From positions 3,742 through 15,349 of the forward strand of contig WKLE02001546.1 of the NCBI GenBank assembly GCA_014885115.2: DNA of 11,608 nt. Reading direction: 5' to 3'. This DNA is from Asterionellopsis glacialis. Taxonomy: Eukaryota; Bacillariophyta; Plagiogrammaphyceae; Rhaphoneidales; Asterionellopsidaceae. Position 1 is the first letter of the stretch. Each line of letters begins with the position of its first letter. The notes below the pieces were generated by a model. That model was not told the DNA's origin and did no database searches. It saw nothing but the letters and a program-made list of their open reading frames with translations. Of this stretch, positions 9,890 to 11,608 are shown one piece after another. Made by a program: the position numbers and the translations under genes.

Positions 9890-9974
9890 CATCCAAGCAT
9901 TTTCACACTTCTTATTGTCGCAACCGGTGGAACAAACCGTTAGCTATGACGGGCTAGCTCGCGAGTTGCAATCA

Positions 9975-10151
9975 CGTACCAGGTATTATGTATATAATTT
10001 AAAAAAAGTGTTTCTTCGTATTCACGAAAAAATCATCATGATCCAATTCAATGGAAAAAAAATGATAGTTTGGATACACGTGTGATTGCTAGACAAACTA
10101 CTTACCTCTTACTACGGTACGTACGGTAGGACCTCTACCGTACCAGGTATT
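9975..10151 (+). repeat. two copies of the 13-mer CGTACCAGGTATT
   Basis: CGTACCAGGTATT occurs at 9975-9987 and again at 10139-10151, 164 bases apart in the same orientation, both in the spacer in front of the last gene. The second copy overlaps the right arm of the inverted repeat at 10121-10143. The core ACCAGGTA also appears, inverted with changes, in the cluster at 4399-4424. Confidence 0.55.
10121..10143. repeat. perfect inverted repeat GTACGGTAG-GACCT-CTACCGTAC
   Basis: Nine-base arms at 10121-10129 and 10135-10143 are exactly complementary around a 5-base spacer. A further TACGGTA at 10113-10119 sits directly before the left arm. The site is about 250 bases upstream of the GHKL ATPase start, so a promoter or operator-like role is possible but inferred. 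Confidence 0.55.
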
Positions 10152-10393
10152 CGTAATGTGGCCCGTGTCTGAATCTCCAGGGTTTCTCTCTCTCTCTTGC
10201 TATCATTCAATTAATTTGTTTGCTCCGTCGACGCCAATGAAACAATCAGTTCGTGTCTTTCATCATTATTCTTTTGTCATCTCCGTGATACTCACACTAA
10301 AACTGGACTGACTGTGTTACGTTTCAACAAAAAGTCAATTGTTATTACAGTATTGCTCTTACTCCTACAATTTAATTGTCGTTTGTGTAAACA

Positions 10394-11608
10394 ATGATGA
10401 ATCCTCTTGTCAAGGAAGAAGAAGAAGAAAAAGGAACAAGAGATCCAGAAGAAACTACTCCACAAGAAAATTTGAATAATAATACTAGTAGTATTTCACA
10501 ATCCCCACAAACATTAACTCAATCACAATCACAATTAGGAGAAACTCAATTTCCATTATTCGAATCTTCACAGCAGCAGACACAGCAAGAGCAACTAATT
10601 GAAACAACAGTGACGATTCCAACTACAGCAGCCGCACCATCTACTCCAACACCACCACCATTACCAACTAGAACTTCTGCTACGAATGCACTTCCTACAC
10701 TACCTGCAATACCAACACTCATTACACAACAAACACAACAATCTCCACCAGTTGCAGCAGCAGCAGCAGCTTCAGTACCACCACCACTACCACCGACACC
10801 ATCCATAAATCATCCTCCTACAACATCGATTATTAATGGGAAAGGATTATGGAGATCATGGCAACGTAATTTTAAAACACCCCTATTAGCCTTATTGGAT
10901 TTATTTGATAATGCAATTGATGCTACCCTAGTTACAACACTTGAAGAACATTCGAGATTTGCAGGAAAAGGAAAAATACATGTCTTTCAAGATACAACTA
11001 CTACTACTACTACTACTACAGACAATAATAGTAATGGCAGTACGGAGCCAGCAGATGAAACATCCTCTTCTACAACTAGAACCATTACGGATGGTCTATG
11101 CATTATGAATAATTGTCATTCACCTATACCTCATTTACAACAAGTCCTGGAAGTTTATCGTAGTACCAAGGGTCATACAAGTATAGGTGAAAATGGTGTA
11201 GGGACCAAACAAGCTTGTGCCAGTTTAACTAATTTATCCTTTATTCTCACCAAAACAACCAACAAGAATAAGAAGAGTCACAAATTAAGTTTGGGTATTA
11301 TTGCACAACAATTACAACATGATAATGGTATATGTTTTCCACATGTGGATATACAAGTACCCAACAACAACAAATCATCATCCCTACACGAAAAAAACAC
11401 AACACCACAGAATCTTTCGTCAATACTACAAAAAGAATTATCTACCATTGGTGCAACAAATGAATTATTTCGAAAATGTTTTATCAAATACGGTCATGGT
11501 AATTTACAACATGGTATACAACGGATACAAAGTCATTGTGAAAAATTAGTCTTACCCAGACCAAAACAAGAAGATGATCATGACGACGACAGTGATTGTG
11601 ACAATGAT
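10394..11608 (+). CDS. GHKL (Bergerat-fold) ATPase, MORC-like, N-terminal part, runs off the window
   Basis: The ATG at 10394 follows an in-frame TAA at 10388-10390, and the frame then stays open for 405 codons to the window edge with no intron needed. Residues 1-145 are disordered: an acidic start, Gln/Ser runs, then Pro/Thr/Ala repeats with a six-Ala run. The GHKL domain begins near 150. GLWRSWQRNF leads into LLALLDLFDNAIDAT (164-178), the N-box, with Asn173 and Asp176 conserved. A divergent second motif lies at about 231-244 (ITDGLCIMNNCHSP), then YRSTKG and the glycine lid GENGVGTKQACASL (265-278). This order and spacing fit the HATPase_c_3 (MORC/Hsp90/MutL-type) fold, which binds ATP and usually drives clamp-like closure on DNA or chromatin. 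The catalytic Glu position four before Asn173 is Asp169, and DxGxG is replaced. Downstream partners (S5 domain, zinc finger, coiled coil) lie outside the window, so MORC is the nearest family by feel, not proof. An insertion rich in Thr/Ser/Asn (about 200-228) interrupts the fold. Confidence 0.8.
   Translation, partial: MMNPLVKEEEEEKGTRDPEETTPQENLNNNTSSISQSPQTLTQSQSQLGETQFPLFESSQQQTQQEQLIETTVTIPTTAAAPSTPTPPPLPTRTSATNALPTLPAIPTLITQQTQQSPPVAAAAAASVPPPLPPTPSINHPPTTSIINGKGLWRSWQRNFKTPLLALLDLFDNAIDATLVTTLEEHSRFAGKGKIHVFQDTTTTTTTTTDNNSNGSTEPADETSSSTTRTITDGLCIMNNCHSPIPHLQQVLEVYRSTKGHTSIGENGVGTKQACASLTNLSFILTKTTNKNKKSHKLSLGIIAQQLQHDNGICFPHVDIQVPNNNKSSSLHEKNTTPQNLSSILQKELSTIGATNELFRKCFIKYGHGNLQHGIQRIQSHCEKLVLPRPKQEDDHDDDSDCDND
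10997..11017 (+). repeat. (ACT)7 coding microsatellite (poly-Thr)
   Basis: Seven perfect ACT codons, flanked by ACA on both sides, encode a run of Thr residues (201-209) inside the GHKL domain between its first and second motifs. It is likely length-variable and sits in a surface loop. Confidence 0.85.

Larger units (their letters stand above)
9679..10393. other. intergenic spacer between Sec5 and the GHKL ATPase gene
   Basis: This is 715 bases without a supportable gene. It holds an A10 run near 9702, the inverted repeats at 9868-9889 and 10121-10143, and two copies of a 13-mer (9975-9987, 10139-10151). A CT-rich run (TTTCTCTCTCTCTC) lies at about 10184-10197, some 200 bases before the next ATG, a common look for a 5' untranslated or promoter-proximal region. 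No RNA gene was recognised. Confidence 0.5.

Noticed and set aside
9663..10085. A 140-codon ATG-initiated plus-strand frame
   Set aside because: It begins inside the last codons of Sec5 and continues through spacer sequence with homopolymer runs. Its translation has no family pattern and its composition follows the AT-rich DNA.
10546..10806. A Gly/Val/Cys-rich minus-strand frame
   Set aside because: It is the complement of the Pro/Thr/Ala-rich leader of the GHKL gene; the repeats alone keep it open.

Overview
This looks like a nuclear chromosome segment from a microalga, most probably a diatom or another stramenopile. The reasons are: a gene split by short GT-AG introns (188, 188 and 149 nt, two with GTATGT donors), A-rich start contexts, a mitochondrial presequence on an organellar enzyme subunit, wide AT-rich spacers carrying GTAC-rich palindromes, and very strong Ser/Thr/Ala/Gln low complexity inside proteins. 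There is no operon structure. The species cannot be named from what I can see.

Layout, left to right. Positions 1-90 may be the 3' tail of an upstream plus-strand gene (weak call). Positions 226-1038 encode a 270-residue mitochondrial lipoyl-domain protein of the pyruvate dehydrogenase E2/E3BP type. It has a presequence, one lipoyl domain, an Ala/Pro linker and a clipped E3-binding motif, but no acyltransferase core. Positions 1309-3332 on the minus strand hold a decayed open reading frame of about 2 kb with many stops and frame changes, which looks like the wreck of a repeat- or transposon-encoded protein. Positions 3333-4662 are mostly featureless AT-rich spacer.

Positions 4663-9678 encode a four-exon, 1496-residue Sec5 (EXOC2) homologue, the vesicle-tethering exocyst subunit. 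It has an unusually long N-terminal extension and several low-complexity inserts. All three introns join in phase. A 715-base spacer with two perfect inverted repeats and a repeated 13-mer follows. From 10394 to the right edge runs an uninterrupted frame of 405 codons: the N-terminal part of a GHKL/MORC-like ATPase, with a disordered Pro/Thr/Gln leader and non-standard ATP-binding motifs.

All the intact genes lie on the plus strand and serve unrelated cell functions (mitochondrial carbon metabolism, exocytosis, probable chromatin or DNA-associated ATPase). I see no cluster or pathway linking them. The items most worth following are the altered Bergerat-fold motifs of the last gene, the core-less lipoyl protein, the decayed antisense element, the long Sec5 extension, and the 9-mer CTACCGTAC, which occurs in all three gene-flanking spacers.
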